Origin: Rhizobium anhuiense
Lineage (GTDB): Bacteria > Pseudomonadota > Alphaproteobacteria > Rhizobiales > Rhizobiaceae
DNA: 64,000 nucleotides
Direction of reading: 5' to 3'
Assembly: GCF_003985145.1 (NCBI RefSeq)
Contig: NZ_ML133522.1
Coordinates: forward strand, 1 to 64,000
Both the position numbers and the translations under genes were made by a program. This document shows, in pieces, positions 46,381 through 54,546 of this stretch. Under the pieces are notes generated by a model. It searched no databases. It worked only from the letters and a program-made list of their open reading frames with translations, and had not been told where the DNA came from. How positions within the stretch are numbered: position 1 is the stretch's first letter; each line of letters opens with the position of its first letter.

Positions 46381-46883
46381 CGTGCTTCTCCAGTCGGCAA
46401 GTGCGTCACGATCTGCGAGACCGTGTCGTCTTCGCGGGCCATGCGTCCGTAACGCGAAATGATCTTGATGTCGCTGCGGATTATCTTGGCCGGGTTGCCC
46501 GCCACGAGCGAGCGCGGCGGAACGCTCTTGGTCACCACCGAGCCGGAGCCGATGACGCATTCGTCGCCGATCTCGACGCCGGGCAGAATGATGCTGCGGG
46601 CGCCGATGAAGCAGCGTTTGCCGATTCTCGTGTGAAGATAGAGCCCGCGTGTGAGATCGTGGGTCAGGATAGCCGCCTCAAAGGCGACATAGGTTTCCGC
46701 GCCGATATGCAATCCCTTCGGATTGGTCTTGTCGAACCGCACGCTCAACGAAAAGCTGGCCGTCGGATCGATGTCCATTCCCCAGAACTTCGTATAATAG
46801 AGCCATTTGGCCTTCACAAATCCGTTCCGCAGCGGGCGAAATACGTTCAGTCCCCACTTCGGCTTTTTTCCTGTCTGCACCAT
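46377..46883 (-). CDS. Left-handed beta-helix (hexapeptide) acyltransferase, WcaF-like
   Basis: 168 residues; ATG 46883 shares a base with the TGA of the upstream gene, and a TTG one codon earlier is in frame. Hexapeptide repeats at ~90-140 ([31 protein letters not shown]) end in [15 protein letters not shown], the mark of sugar O-acetyltransferases. The catalytic His is probably in ILTHDL (~75). It would transfer an acetyl (or similar acyl) group from CoA to a repeat-unit sugar. Confidence 0.87.
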   Translation of the reverse strand: MVQTGKKPKWGLNVFRPLRNGFVKAKWLYYTKFWGMDIDPTASFSLSVRFDKTNPKGLHIGAETYVAFEAAILTHDLTRGLYLHTRIGKRCFIGARSIILPGVEIGDECVIGSGSVVTKSVPPRSLVAGNPAKIIRSDIKIISRYGRMAREDDTVSQIVTHLPTGEAR

Positions 46884-48034
46884 CAAGTCCGACCCCGGCT
46901 GGCAAATTCGTCTAGCACGGAACTGTAATAGTCCTCGAGCATCCCCGTCTGACGACGTAAGTCGAAGCGCTCGGCCACCAGAAGCGGTGCCCGCACGCTA
47001 AAGGCTGTCCACAAGGCCTGGTCGTTGAGCAGCCTTCCGACCGCCTCCGCCATTCCCGCGACATCCCGCTCCTCCACGAGATAACCAGTTTTCCCCTCTT
47101 CGATCGCTTCGCCCACGCCTCCCGAGCGAAATGCGACGACCGGAGTCCCGACGGCTTCCGCCTCGAGATTGGCGAGGCCGAAAGCTTCGGCGTGACCATT
47201 ATCGAGGGTCACGCTTCCATGGAGATAAAGCTCCGCACTGGCGAGCAGATCCCTTATCTCAGTCTGCGACAGATTTTCATGGATCGTGACGCTTGGCAAG
47301 GAACGACGTGCCAGTGCTTCGATTTCCTCCTTCAACGGACCCTGGCCGACCATGACGAATTCGACCGGGGTACCGGCGGCAGCCACGCGCGAAAGCGCAT
47401 CGATCATGAAACGATGGCCCTTGTAGTCGACGAAACGGGCAATGGAAACCACGAGCCCTTTTTTTCGCGGACGAGGCTCCATTTTGAAGAGGTCGAGGTC
47501 GATGCCGATATGATGGCGATAGACGCGCTCGGCGCGAAAGCCGAGCGCTAGCAGCCGGTCGCGGATGAAATCGGAAACGGCGATGTTCCAGCTGTTCCAG
47601 CCGGCCATCTCGCTTCGGCCTTTGGCGAAGAAGCGCACCTGATTGAAGCCGCCCGGCTTTTTCGGATCGCCGCCATAGGTGGCGTCGAAGCCGTGGAACG
47701 TCGTGACCAGCGGCTTGCCGGCGGCGCGCGCCAAGGGACCGATGACATAACCGTTCTTGCCGAAATGGGCGTGAACGAGATCGGCTTTGCCGATCGCAGG
47801 AAAGAGGAAGGGAAGGCCGATCTGCGGGATTTTCAGAAGCAGTTCACCGACTCGCGCAACGGGGGATCGACGGATGTCATGAACCGGAACAGTGGATTTT
47901 TTTGTATGGGCCGAAGAAATGCGCGAGCCGGCAAGAATTTCAGCTTCGAAAGAACGAAACGCTACTGCCTGGTTGAGAACAAATGCCTGGCTGGCAGGCA
48001 AAAATTTTTCCACATAAATAACGGCCTTTTTCAT
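46883..48034 (-). CDS. Glycosyltransferase family 4
   Basis: 383 residues. GT-B fold. The N-terminal half has VHAHFGKNGYVIGPLA and TTFHGFDATY. The C-terminal donor half has SIARFVDYKGHRFMIDAL, GQGPLKEEIE and the EX7E motif in EAFGLANLEAEAVGTPVVAFRSGGVGE. It is the first transferase of the minus-strand row, coupled to the acyltransferase by a one-base overlap. It retains stereochemistry as GT4 enzymes do; donor unknown. Similar to ExoL/AmsK-type colanic or succinoglycan transferases. Confidence 0.87.
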   Translation of the reverse strand: MKKAVIYVEKFLPASQAFVLNQAVAFRSFEAEILAGSRISSAHTKKSTVPVHDIRRSPVARVGELLLKIPQIGLPFLFPAIGKADLVHAHFGKNGYVIGPLARAAGKPLVTTFHGFDATYGGDPKKPGGFNQVRFFAKGRSEMAGWNSWNIAVSDFIRDRLLALGFRAERVYRHHIGIDLDLFKMEPRPRKKGLVVSIARFVDYKGHRFMIDALSRVAAAGTPVEFVMVGQGPLKEEIEALARRSLPSVTIHENLSQTEIRDLLASAELYLHGSVTLDNGHAEAFGLANLEAEAVGTPVVAFRSGGVGEAIEEGKTGYLVEERDVAGMAEAVGRLLNDQALWTAFSVRAPLLVAERFDLRRQTGMLEDYYSSVLDEFASRGRT

Positions 48035-48065
48035 GAATCTGTTCGCGTCTCCGTTGTCTTGCGCA

Positions 48066-49139
48066 TCACATTGCCTCTATTGCCCGCCGGATACCATCAA
48101 TCGCACTTCTCGGCGCATTATTGTCGTCGTAAAGATTAACGCGCTTAGTGCAAGCCGCATTGGGATCGGCCCCCTTCTCATCGCGATCGGCATATTTTTC
48201 CGACATGCCCCATACTGTCACGCCTTTCAAGTCGCCATGCTCAGCCGCCACGGTGATTACGTCGCTGAAAATATCGGCGTAGGACGCCGGCGTGAAGCCT
48301 TTGTCGCGGTTCAGGAAGTGGCAGGAGGCATCGAGCTCGGTAATGAAAACGCCGATTCCCATCTCCTTCAGCGCCGCACAGAAGCGCCCCATTCCCTCCG
48401 GATCGATCCGGTCGAGGCCGGGGCGGAAATGCGCCTGCAGCCCGACCGCATTGATCGGCGTTTTCTTCGCGACGAGATCCTCGACGATTTTCAGGATCCG
48501 CGCGCGCTTCTGTTCGAACACGTCGGATTTTTTCTCCAGATGCGTTTCGTTGAGCACCAGCGTCGCGTCGGGATTGGCCTGGTGCGCCATGTCGAAACTC
48601 ATGCGGATATATTCATCGCCAAGAAGGCGTCGGAAAACACAATCCCGCAGGTCCGGTGCATCATACTCCAACGGCTCGTTGACCACATCCCAAGCATCGA
48701 TCGAGTTCTTATAGCGAGTGACAACCTGTTTTATGTGACGGTTCATGGTCGCCTGAATGGTCTTTGCATCCGTGATATCAGACACCCACTCCGGGACGCG
48801 ATACCAGATCAGCGTATGTCCATAAACCCTCATGTTGTTTTTGCGTGCAAATGCAACCATACGGTCGGCGCTGCCGAAGCTGAAAACGCCGGGTCTCTTT
48901 TCCGTGGCATTCCACTTCAGCTCGTTTCGCGGCGTTATTGAATTGACGTTGTCGATGTAGATCTCGGAAGCGATTGGATCGTTGATGTTTTGCAGATCGA
49001 TTGCCGATCCGAATCGGAACGACTTCCTGTCGGCAAGGGCGCGTAGCCCTGCAGCCGGAGGCACCTGTGCAAAGGCGTGGCCCGCCCTGGCATATAACAG
49101 AGCGAGCGGAACCGAGGCGAGGAAACGTCTTCTATTCAT
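48066..49139 (-). CDS. Secreted GH10 glycanase (endo-1,4-beta-xylanase family)
   Basis: 357 residues from ATG 49139. A twin-arginine-like leader (NRRRFLAS) precedes a hydrophobic stretch and AFAQ cleavage (~25). GH10 marks: WNATEKRPGVFSF, GHTLIWYRVPEW, acid/base Glu155 in WDVVNEP and nucleophile Glu268 in FITELDA. The second His of the usual HTLVWH is Tyr here, which may alter substrate binding. Within an EPS locus the likely target is the polymer itself, or plant xylan. It lies 32 bases before the GT4 gene on the same strand. A Tat route is inferred. Confidence 0.87.
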   Translation of the reverse strand: MNRRRFLASVPLALLYARAGHAFAQVPPAAGLRALADRKSFRFGSAIDLQNINDPIASEIYIDNVNSITPRNELKWNATEKRPGVFSFGSADRMVAFARKNNMRVYGHTLIWYRVPEWVSDITDAKTIQATMNRHIKQVVTRYKNSIDAWDVVNEPLEYDAPDLRDCVFRRLLGDEYIRMSFDMAHQANPDATLVLNETHLEKKSDVFEQKRARILKIVEDLVAKKTPINAVGLQAHFRPGLDRIDPEGMGRFCAALKEMGIGVFITELDASCHFLNRDKGFTPASYADIFSDVITVAAEHGDLKGVTVWGMSEKYADRDEKGADPNAACTKRVNLYDDNNAPRSAIDGIRRAIEAM

Positions 49140-49344
49140 TCTATCTCTCACTGTTGGCTTTTTTCATGTCCGCGGTGGAAATTGAAGGGCCGGGCTCGTC
49201 GGCAATGATCCATCGCGGGGTTCGCGTTCAATTGAGTAGAGTAATGCAACCTCAAATATACTTTCGCCGCAGGGGATATTGTCAGTATCTGATAGACTTT
49301 TCAGGATGCTCCAAGATATGAATCTTTGCGGAGGGGCGCTCGTG

Positions 49345-49719
49345 ATGGAAGATTGGTTTAGCTATCTGATGAGCTGTTTTCCTATGGCATTTCATAATGC
49401 CGTTTTTTTTATGGCGACTGCACGAAACGCTCTATCCCTTCTCGATGACTGGCAGTTCATAGCCCTTGCTCTCGGCGTCATCGGCATCATTTTCCTCCTC
49501 TCTGCAGCGCTCGTCAGAATGTCGTGGCGGCTGCGTCGGTCGGAGATCGTCATCCGCTCGCTGAACGAAGATCTTGCGCAAGTCACGCAGGATCTCAATG
49601 TCGAGCGTGTCTGGCGTCTGGCGGGTGGGGACAGCACCGAACGGCCGAGTGCGGACAGTTTGAAAGAGCTTTACAGGCTTCTGGCCAGACATCACGACGA
49701 TGCAAGTTACATGGCGTGA
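49345..49719 (+). CDS. Small membrane protein with coiled-coil tail, hypothetical
   Basis: 124 residues from ATG 49345, which has GGAGGGG 8 bases upstream; longer in-frame starts lack this. A membrane helix at ~35-55 (FIALALGVIGIIFLLSAALV) is followed by a basic stretch and a coiled coil (RSEIVIRSLNEDLAQVTQDL). The C-terminus is helical (SLKELYRLLARHHDD). No family recognised. It converges with the next gene, 7 bases apart. Confidence 0.6.
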   Translation: MEDWFSYLMSCFPMAFHNAVFFMATARNALSLLDDWQFIALALGVIGIIFLLSAALVRMSWRLRRSEIVIRSLNEDLAQVTQDLNVERVWRLAGGDSTERPSADSLKELYRLLARHHDDASYMA

Positions 49720-49725
49720 TCAGCG

Positions 49726-50631
49726 CTAATGCGGATGCTCACGGCTCTCTGCCGGCGCCTCGCGATCGGGTGGCGTGGAGACCGATTCCGGTTGCTCGCT
49801 GCCGATCTCGGCTGCGGGGTCTGGCGATGGAAGCCATATTTTGCTCGAAAAGTAATTTCTCGTTCTTTTCTGAGGTCCTGAAGTGGCATCCAACGACAGT
49901 GTAAAATTATAATTCCCGGGATTGAGCACCTCGCGGGTGAAGCTGATGCTCGCTCCGAAGCCGTCTTCCTTGATGTCCTTCAGATTCTTGATCGCGTCGA
50001 GCGTCTCGTGAAAATCGAGCCATTGTGGCTGCCGCAGCATGATTTGGAAGATTTGCAGAATGCCGGGATCGAGCTGGCCATTTTGATCCGTCTCGGGATT
50101 GATGATTTTCACGCGCATATTGTTGATCGTGCCAGCGGCGTCACCCCGAACGATCACAAAGATAGAGTTCGGGAGCTGGTCCTTCTGTCGCTTGCCGCTG
50201 TGCTCAAAAAAGCATTCGAACGTATCGGCGTTGAAGCTCGCCGCCGCCCAATCGCTGGTTTCTATACCGGCATCGCGCAGCGCCGCGCACATTGCGGCGC
50301 CGGATATCCGCCATGTCCGTAGAAAAGTCGACGCGGTCTGCGCCGCCGGTGGTTCGATGAGATGCACGGGAAGCGTGAAGGTGACAGGTGGTTTCGGGCG
50401 GGGAAGGGCTTTGGGCGGAGGCCTAACCTCAGGAGGAAAGAGATCGTAGCCAAAATAATGGCCGACCGTCTTCAAGTGTTTCATGTCGTTGGAAAGAAGC
50501 ACCGTTCCCATGATTAGCGAGAGGGAAATCGTCAGCAGCAACCAGAAGACCACGGGAACCCGCGGTTTCCCCAACGGCTGTTTCGCATATGCGGACGACG
50601 AATTATCGGGCAAGCTTGTCTTCTCCGGCAC
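49726..50631 (-). CDS. Membrane-anchored periplasmic protein, hypothetical (possibly DUF6030)
   Basis: 301 residues. One membrane helix (~28-46: VFWLLLTISLSLIMGTVLL), a Pro-rich linker (PPPKALPRPKPPV), then a globular domain with two cysteines (MCAALRD, ECFFE). The C-terminal tail is Pro/Glu/Ser rich. The pattern RTWRISGAAMCAALRDAGIE resembles an uncharacterised Rhizobiaceae family; my link to DUF6030 is from memory only. Function unknown; its place at the edge of the EPS locus is the only clue. Confidence 0.65.
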   Translation of the reverse strand: MPEKTSLPDNSSSAYAKQPLGKPRVPVVFWLLLTISLSLIMGTVLLSNDMKHLKTVGHYFGYDLFPPEVRPPPKALPRPKPPVTFTLPVHLIEPPAAQTASTFLRTWRISGAAMCAALRDAGIETSDWAAASFNADTFECFFEHSGKRQKDQLPNSIFVIVRGDAAGTINNMRVKIINPETDQNGQLDPGILQIFQIMLRQPQWLDFHETLDAIKNLKDIKEDGFGASISFTREVLNPGNYNFTLSLDATSGPQKRTRNYFSSKIWLPSPDPAAEIGSEQPESVSTPPDREAPAESREHPH

Positions 50632-51127
50632 GCGAGAAGGGTTTCGATCGGCTGTCTAAATCAAGCAGTATACATTCATCCGTTAAATATCTTTGGCTTC
50701 GTGTCGGCAATTGGGCACTTTAAGGGCCGGCATCAGGGGAGGGCTGCAGATTTCGGCAGGGACGCTTCAACACCGTCACACGCGACAATCTCCAATGCAG
50801 CCCTGCAATTGCAGGGATGGATACCAGGATGACCTCGAAGCGATTGTATCGTTTTGTTTTCTTGGCAACCCCACGGATTTTTAGCGTTATTTCGGATGTT
50901 GGGCGTTTATTTATGTATAACCTAGTTTAAGTAAATAATACTTACAATTGTTTTTGCCTATTCTGCGTTGTAAATTCCTTTATCGCGTATAGGTTTTGTT
51001 TTTTATTATAAAACTTTAGATTATAATTTGACTATTATTATTGTCTGTCGGTTGCTGGTCAGGTTTAATCAAATTTTCGACGTATTCCTGGATAGGGTCT
51101 GCCGCGCAATCGCCGAGGGGGAGGGGC
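50632..51127. other. AT-rich gene-free gap before the YcaO-TfuA region
   Basis: About 500 bases. From ~50,900 to 51,050 it is strongly AT-rich, unlike the surrounding genes. No supported coding frame, terminator or repeat. Confidence 0.5.
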
Positions 51128-51820
51128 ATGTCCGTCGAGCTAGACGCAACCACCTATATTCACGCCAAGCCGACAACCGCGCATTCCTACATCTTGCCTT
51201 CCGTGCTCGACGTGCTCGAGAGCCATTTCGAAGGTTCTGCAGAAAACGACGTCTTTGATTTGGGATGTGGCACCGGCGGCGCAGCAGCGGCTCTTGCGCG
51301 ACATGGGTATTATGTCGTCGGCGTCGATCCTTCCAGCGACGGCATCGCCAAGGCCAATGTCAATTATCCCGACCTGCCGTTGAATGTCGGCTCGGCCTAT
51401 GGCGACCTTTCCAGGGAATATGGCACATTCAATGCCCTGATCAGCCTTGAGGTGGTGGAGCATGTCTACGATCCGAAGGCATTCATCTCGACGGTGTACG
51501 ATCTCGTGAAGCCGGGCGGTATCGCAGTCATGTCGACGCCCTATCATGGTTACCTGAAGAATCTTGCCCTGGCTGCGCTGGGGAAAATGGACGACCATTT
51601 CATGCCGTTGAAGGAACATGGTCATATCAAGTTCTGGTCGAAAAGCACATTGAGCACGCTGCTGCTGGATGCCGGCTTCGACAATATTCGTTTTGAATAT
51701 GTCGGAAGGATTCCTGTTTTCGCCAAGTCGATGATCGCCGTCGCTCAAAAACCTCTTTGGCGGCGGCGTCGCAGTGGCGCATCTCCCAGAGAGCATTCGT
51801 TCCCGCGAAATGGGCGATAG
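51128..51820 (+). CDS. Class I SAM-dependent methyltransferase
   Basis: 230 residues from ATG 51128 (GGAGGGG, 5-base spacer); a longer frame adds 29 unrelated residues. Motif I is FDLGCGTGGAAAALA (~42-55), motif II GVDPSS, and motif III region LISLEVVEHVYDP. The type is UbiG/Methyltransf_23, acting on oxygen or carbon of small molecules or sugars. It lies on the same strand as the following XRE-YcaO-TfuA genes but 171 bases upstream, so membership of that operon is open. Confidence 0.82.
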   Translation: MSVELDATTYIHAKPTTAHSYILPSVLDVLESHFEGSAENDVFDLGCGTGGAAAALARHGYYVVGVDPSSDGIAKANVNYPDLPLNVGSAYGDLSREYGTFNALISLEVVEHVYDPKAFISTVYDLVKPGGIAVMSTPYHGYLKNLALAALGKMDDHFMPLKEHGHIKFWSKSTLSTLLLDAGFDNIRFEYVGRIPVFAKSMIAVAQKPLWRRRRSGASPREHSFPRNGR

Positions 51821-51991
51821 AGCGCAGCGCATATCCGCGCCAAGCGGCGCCCGCTGTAATAATCCACAGGTTGTTTTTTACTGTGTGTGATGCTGAAAAA
51901 AATCCTTACGAAATATTTACTTTTAGTTGCATTCTTGCTTAAACTCTCCATTATACAGCTGGCGTGCTGATAAAGCGGGAGACTTATTCAC

Positions 51992-52417
51992 ATGAAGGCT
52001 AAATCGCCGAATTCTATCGACGTCTATGTTGGCAATCGCGTGAGAGTTCGGCGAAAGACGCTCGGGATGACCCAGCACGGTTTGGCCGAACTTCTGGGCA
52101 TTACCTTCCAGCAGATCCAGAAATACGAAAAGGGAACGAATAGAATCGGCGCCAGCCGTCTTCAGCGCATATCCGAGATTCTTCGCGTGCCCGTCGGCTT
52201 TTTCTTCGAGAACGGCGGCGCTGGACCGATCGAGGGCGAGACGAGCGAGTTGAACAAGTTTTTGTCCTCGAAGGAGGGGCTGGCGCTCAACAAGGCGTTC
52301 ATCGCCATCGAGGACCCGAATATCCGGCAAAAGCTGGTAGCATTGGCCAAAAGCCTGGCGGTCGCGGGATTGACTGACATCGACGGTGAGTTGCAGGATC
52401 CGGTTGTGAACGGCTGA
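51992..52417 (+). CDS. XRE-family transcriptional regulator, PraR-like
   Basis: 141 residues. The helix-turn-helix covers ~12-66 (VRVRRKTLGMTQHGLAELLGITFQQIQKYEKG), followed by VPVGFFFE, as in the PraR/SinR-like proteins of Rhizobiales. The C-terminal helices (~85-135) probably mediate dimerisation. CGGGAG upstream supports the start. Only 9 bases separate its stop from the next gene, so it should be the promoter-proximal regulator of the YcaO-TfuA operon. Autoregulation is likely but no operator was identified. Confidence 0.85.
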   Translation: MKAKSPNSIDVYVGNRVRVRRKTLGMTQHGLAELLGITFQQIQKYEKGTNRIGASRLQRISEILRVPVGFFFENGGAGPIEGETSELNKFLSSKEGLALNKAFIAIEDPNIRQKLVALAKSLAVAGLTDIDGELQDPVVNG

Positions 52418-52426
52418 AGGTGCACC

Positions 52427-54271
52427 TTGCTTCATTTGCAGACGTTCGGCGATCTACGGTTGATCGACGCGAATGGCGAACCGGTTCGCTATCCGATCAA
52501 GGGCCTGTTGATGATGGCCCATCTCTACGCGGGTGCGAGCCATGAGCTCAGCCGGTATGAATTGGCGCAGTTTCTATGGAGCGATGTCGAAGCCGAACTG
52601 GCGCGGCTCAATCTGCGCAAACTGATTTCCCGCATCCGCGAGACGGACGGCGGGCGGGCCGAAATACCCTTCGATTTCACCGCCACCACGGTTCGTCTCA
52701 ACACGCAGGCGGTTTCCAGCGATCTGGATGTCTTTCGCACCGCCGGTCCGCCGCTGGAGCGGCTGAATGCGATCGCCGAACTGACCCAGCGCGGCTTCAT
52801 CGGAAATATCAAACCAGCGACAAAGCTAATAGATACCTGGATGAGGGCGCAACGGGACGCTCAGGCGCTGCAACTGCGGCAAGCATTGCTGGATGCGCTG
52901 CCTGATGTAGAGAAGTCGGGGGCTGCGCGCATCATTTCGAGCGCCGCTCTGCAGATCCTCGAACGGGATCCGAACGACGAGCAGGTCCGAGCCTTGCTGC
53001 AACAGCTATCGGGCGGTTCATCGTTCGGCGAGAGATTGCCAAGCGGCAATGGTCCTGCAAGGGTGGAGGTGAAGCGCGCTGAGACCGGTGGCGCGACCTC
53101 TGCCGATATCGAACGCGCATCGCTGCCGCTGATCCTGCCTCGGCTGGTGTTGCTTCCCCCGACTTCGATACACGCAGATGCCGGGCTGGCGCTTGCGAGC
53201 GCCCTGATCGAAGACGTCACGATCGAACTCTGCGCGCTTCGAAATATTTCCATCGTTGCACCGCATACGGCCGGACAAATCCGCCGGGATTCCGAGAAGG
53301 CGACCGTCGTCGCCCGCCATTCGATCGCCTATCTCCTGGATACGCGGTTCTCCGACGAAGGATTGTTCGCGCAGCTGATTTACTTCCCCACGGACGAGAT
53401 CATCTGGGCCCATCGCTTTGTGATGACGCCTGATACGCTGCCCCGGCAGAGACGGCTGATCGCGCAGCAGTTGACCTTGTCGGTGGCCCGCGAACTGGCT
53501 GAAAAGGAGGAAGAGCGCTTACGCTTCGAAGCCAACCCTGAGGCCTATCACGCTTATCTCGTCGGCTCGAGCCTGATGAGCAAGCTAACATTGCCGCATA
53601 TCCGCCGGGCACGGAAGGCTTTCAAGCAGTCGCTGTCGCATAAGGCGGATTTCTCTCCATCGTTTACCGGGCTGGCGAGAACCTTCACCAGCGAATGGCT
53701 TGTGACGGCGCAGGGGAATAATGAGCTGCTGCATCTGGCAGAGCAGAATGCGCTTCGGGCGATCGAGCGGGATCCGGCATCGGCGGCGGGCCATCGCGAG
53801 CTTGGCGTCACCAAACTCTATCTCGGCGATGTCGATGCCAGCGTCGCCGCACTTCATCTGGCGGAGGAGCTCAGCCCGCATTTTGCCGACGTCATCTACA
53901 GCCATGCCGACACGCTCGTGCATGCATCCCGTCCGGGCGATGCGCTCGCCAAGATCCAGAGAGCGATTTCGCTCAATCCGATCGCGCCTGATGCCTATCT
54001 CTGGTGTGCTGCGGGAGCGAGCTTCTTTCTGGAACAGTACGAGGAGGCCATTGCCTATGTCGAGGCGATGAAAGACAAAGCGCCGGCCCATCGCATCGCT
54101 GCGGCCAGTTGCGCAATGATCGGCGATCGAAAACGGGCGCTCTTCCATCGGCAGCGCGCCGAGAGCATCAACCCGGTGTTCGACGTCGAGAAGTGGCTCG
54201 CCATCGTTCCCTTCAAGGAGCAATGGCAAAAGGAGCTTTATCGGGAGGGCCTGTTGAGGGCTGGTTTTTAA
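52427..54271 (+). CDS. SARP-like/TolB-like/TPR regulator
   Basis: 614 residues from TTG 52427 (GAAGGTG upstream). Residues ~1-90 resemble the winged helix of BTAD/SARP regulators (LQTFGDLRLIDANGEPV, RLNLRKLISRIRE). Residues ~95-200 are a BTAD-like helical part. ~225-345 is TolB-like (LPRLVLLPPTSIHADAGLALASALIEDVTIEL). From ~390 there are TPR repeats (ARKAFKQSLSHKADFSPSFTGLARTF, AGHRELGVTKLYLGDVDASVAAL). The architecture parallels the regulator at 1.3 kb, but sequence and DNA-binding type differ. It precedes the peptide gene by 20 bases and is the probable activator of the operon. Confidence 0.82.
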   Translation: MLHLQTFGDLRLIDANGEPVRYPIKGLLMMAHLYAGASHELSRYELAQFLWSDVEAELARLNLRKLISRIRETDGGRAEIPFDFTATTVRLNTQAVSSDLDVFRTAGPPLERLNAIAELTQRGFIGNIKPATKLIDTWMRAQRDAQALQLRQALLDALPDVEKSGAARIISSAALQILERDPNDEQVRALLQQLSGGSSFGERLPSGNGPARVEVKRAETGGATSADIERASLPLILPRLVLLPPTSIHADAGLALASALIEDVTIELCALRNISIVAPHTAGQIRRDSEKATVVARHSIAYLLDTRFSDEGLFAQLIYFPTDEIIWAHRFVMTPDTLPRQRRLIAQQLTLSVARELAEKEEERLRFEANPEAYHAYLVGSSLMSKLTLPHIRRARKAFKQSLSHKADFSPSFTGLARTFTSEWLVTAQGNNELLHLAEQNALRAIERDPASAAGHRELGVTKLYLGDVDASVAALHLAEELSPHFADVIYSHADTLVHASRPGDALAKIQRAISLNPIAPDAYLWCAAGASFFLEQYEEAIAYVEAMKDKAPAHRIAAASCAMIGDRKRALFHRQRAESINPVFDVEKWLAIVPFKEQWQKELYREGLLRAGF

Positions 54272-54291
54272 CAATCACTTAGGGGCATTAC

Positions 54292-54504
54292 ATGGCAAAG
54301 GCAGTCATTATTGGAATACCCGGCGAAGCAGGTCTCTGGCTCGCCGACCTCGATGCGGGCACGGTCAAGCCTCTCAATCCGACGGGGGATTTGGCAACCG
54401 CAAACGGCCTGCGCAAAGCCGGCGGTACATTCGTAAAGAACGTCGACCTCGGCGTCGCCGTTTCGTCGGCGCAGGTCGCCCTTTCCGGTCACGTCGACGG
54501 CTGA
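54292..54504 (+). CDS. Candidate RiPP precursor peptide (70 aa)
   Basis: 70 residues, with AGGGGC before the ATG. N-terminal part: MAKAVIIGIPGEAGLWLADLDAG, a short amphipathic segment suitable as a leader. The C-terminal part (GGTFVKNVDLGVAVSSAQVAL, then SGHVDG) is Gly/Val/Ser-rich and has no cysteine. A GG at residues 44-45 could be a leader cleavage point. It is placed between a regulator and YcaO (42 bases before YcaO), exactly where YcaO substrates are usually encoded. Thioamidation needs no Cys/Ser/Thr. No similarity to trifolitoxin TfxA is apparent. The precursor role is inference. Confidence 0.6.
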   Translation: MAKAVIIGIPGEAGLWLADLDAGTVKPLNPTGDLATANGLRKAGGTFVKNVDLGVAVSSAQVALSGHVDG

Positions 54505-54546
54505 GCCGGCATTCTGACGCACCGGTCGATATATTCCGATAGAAGC

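Noticed and set aside
54292..54504. Trifolitoxin precursor TfxA
   Set aside because: Length, sequence and lack of the Cys-containing end differ from TfxA; only the TfuA name links the two systems.
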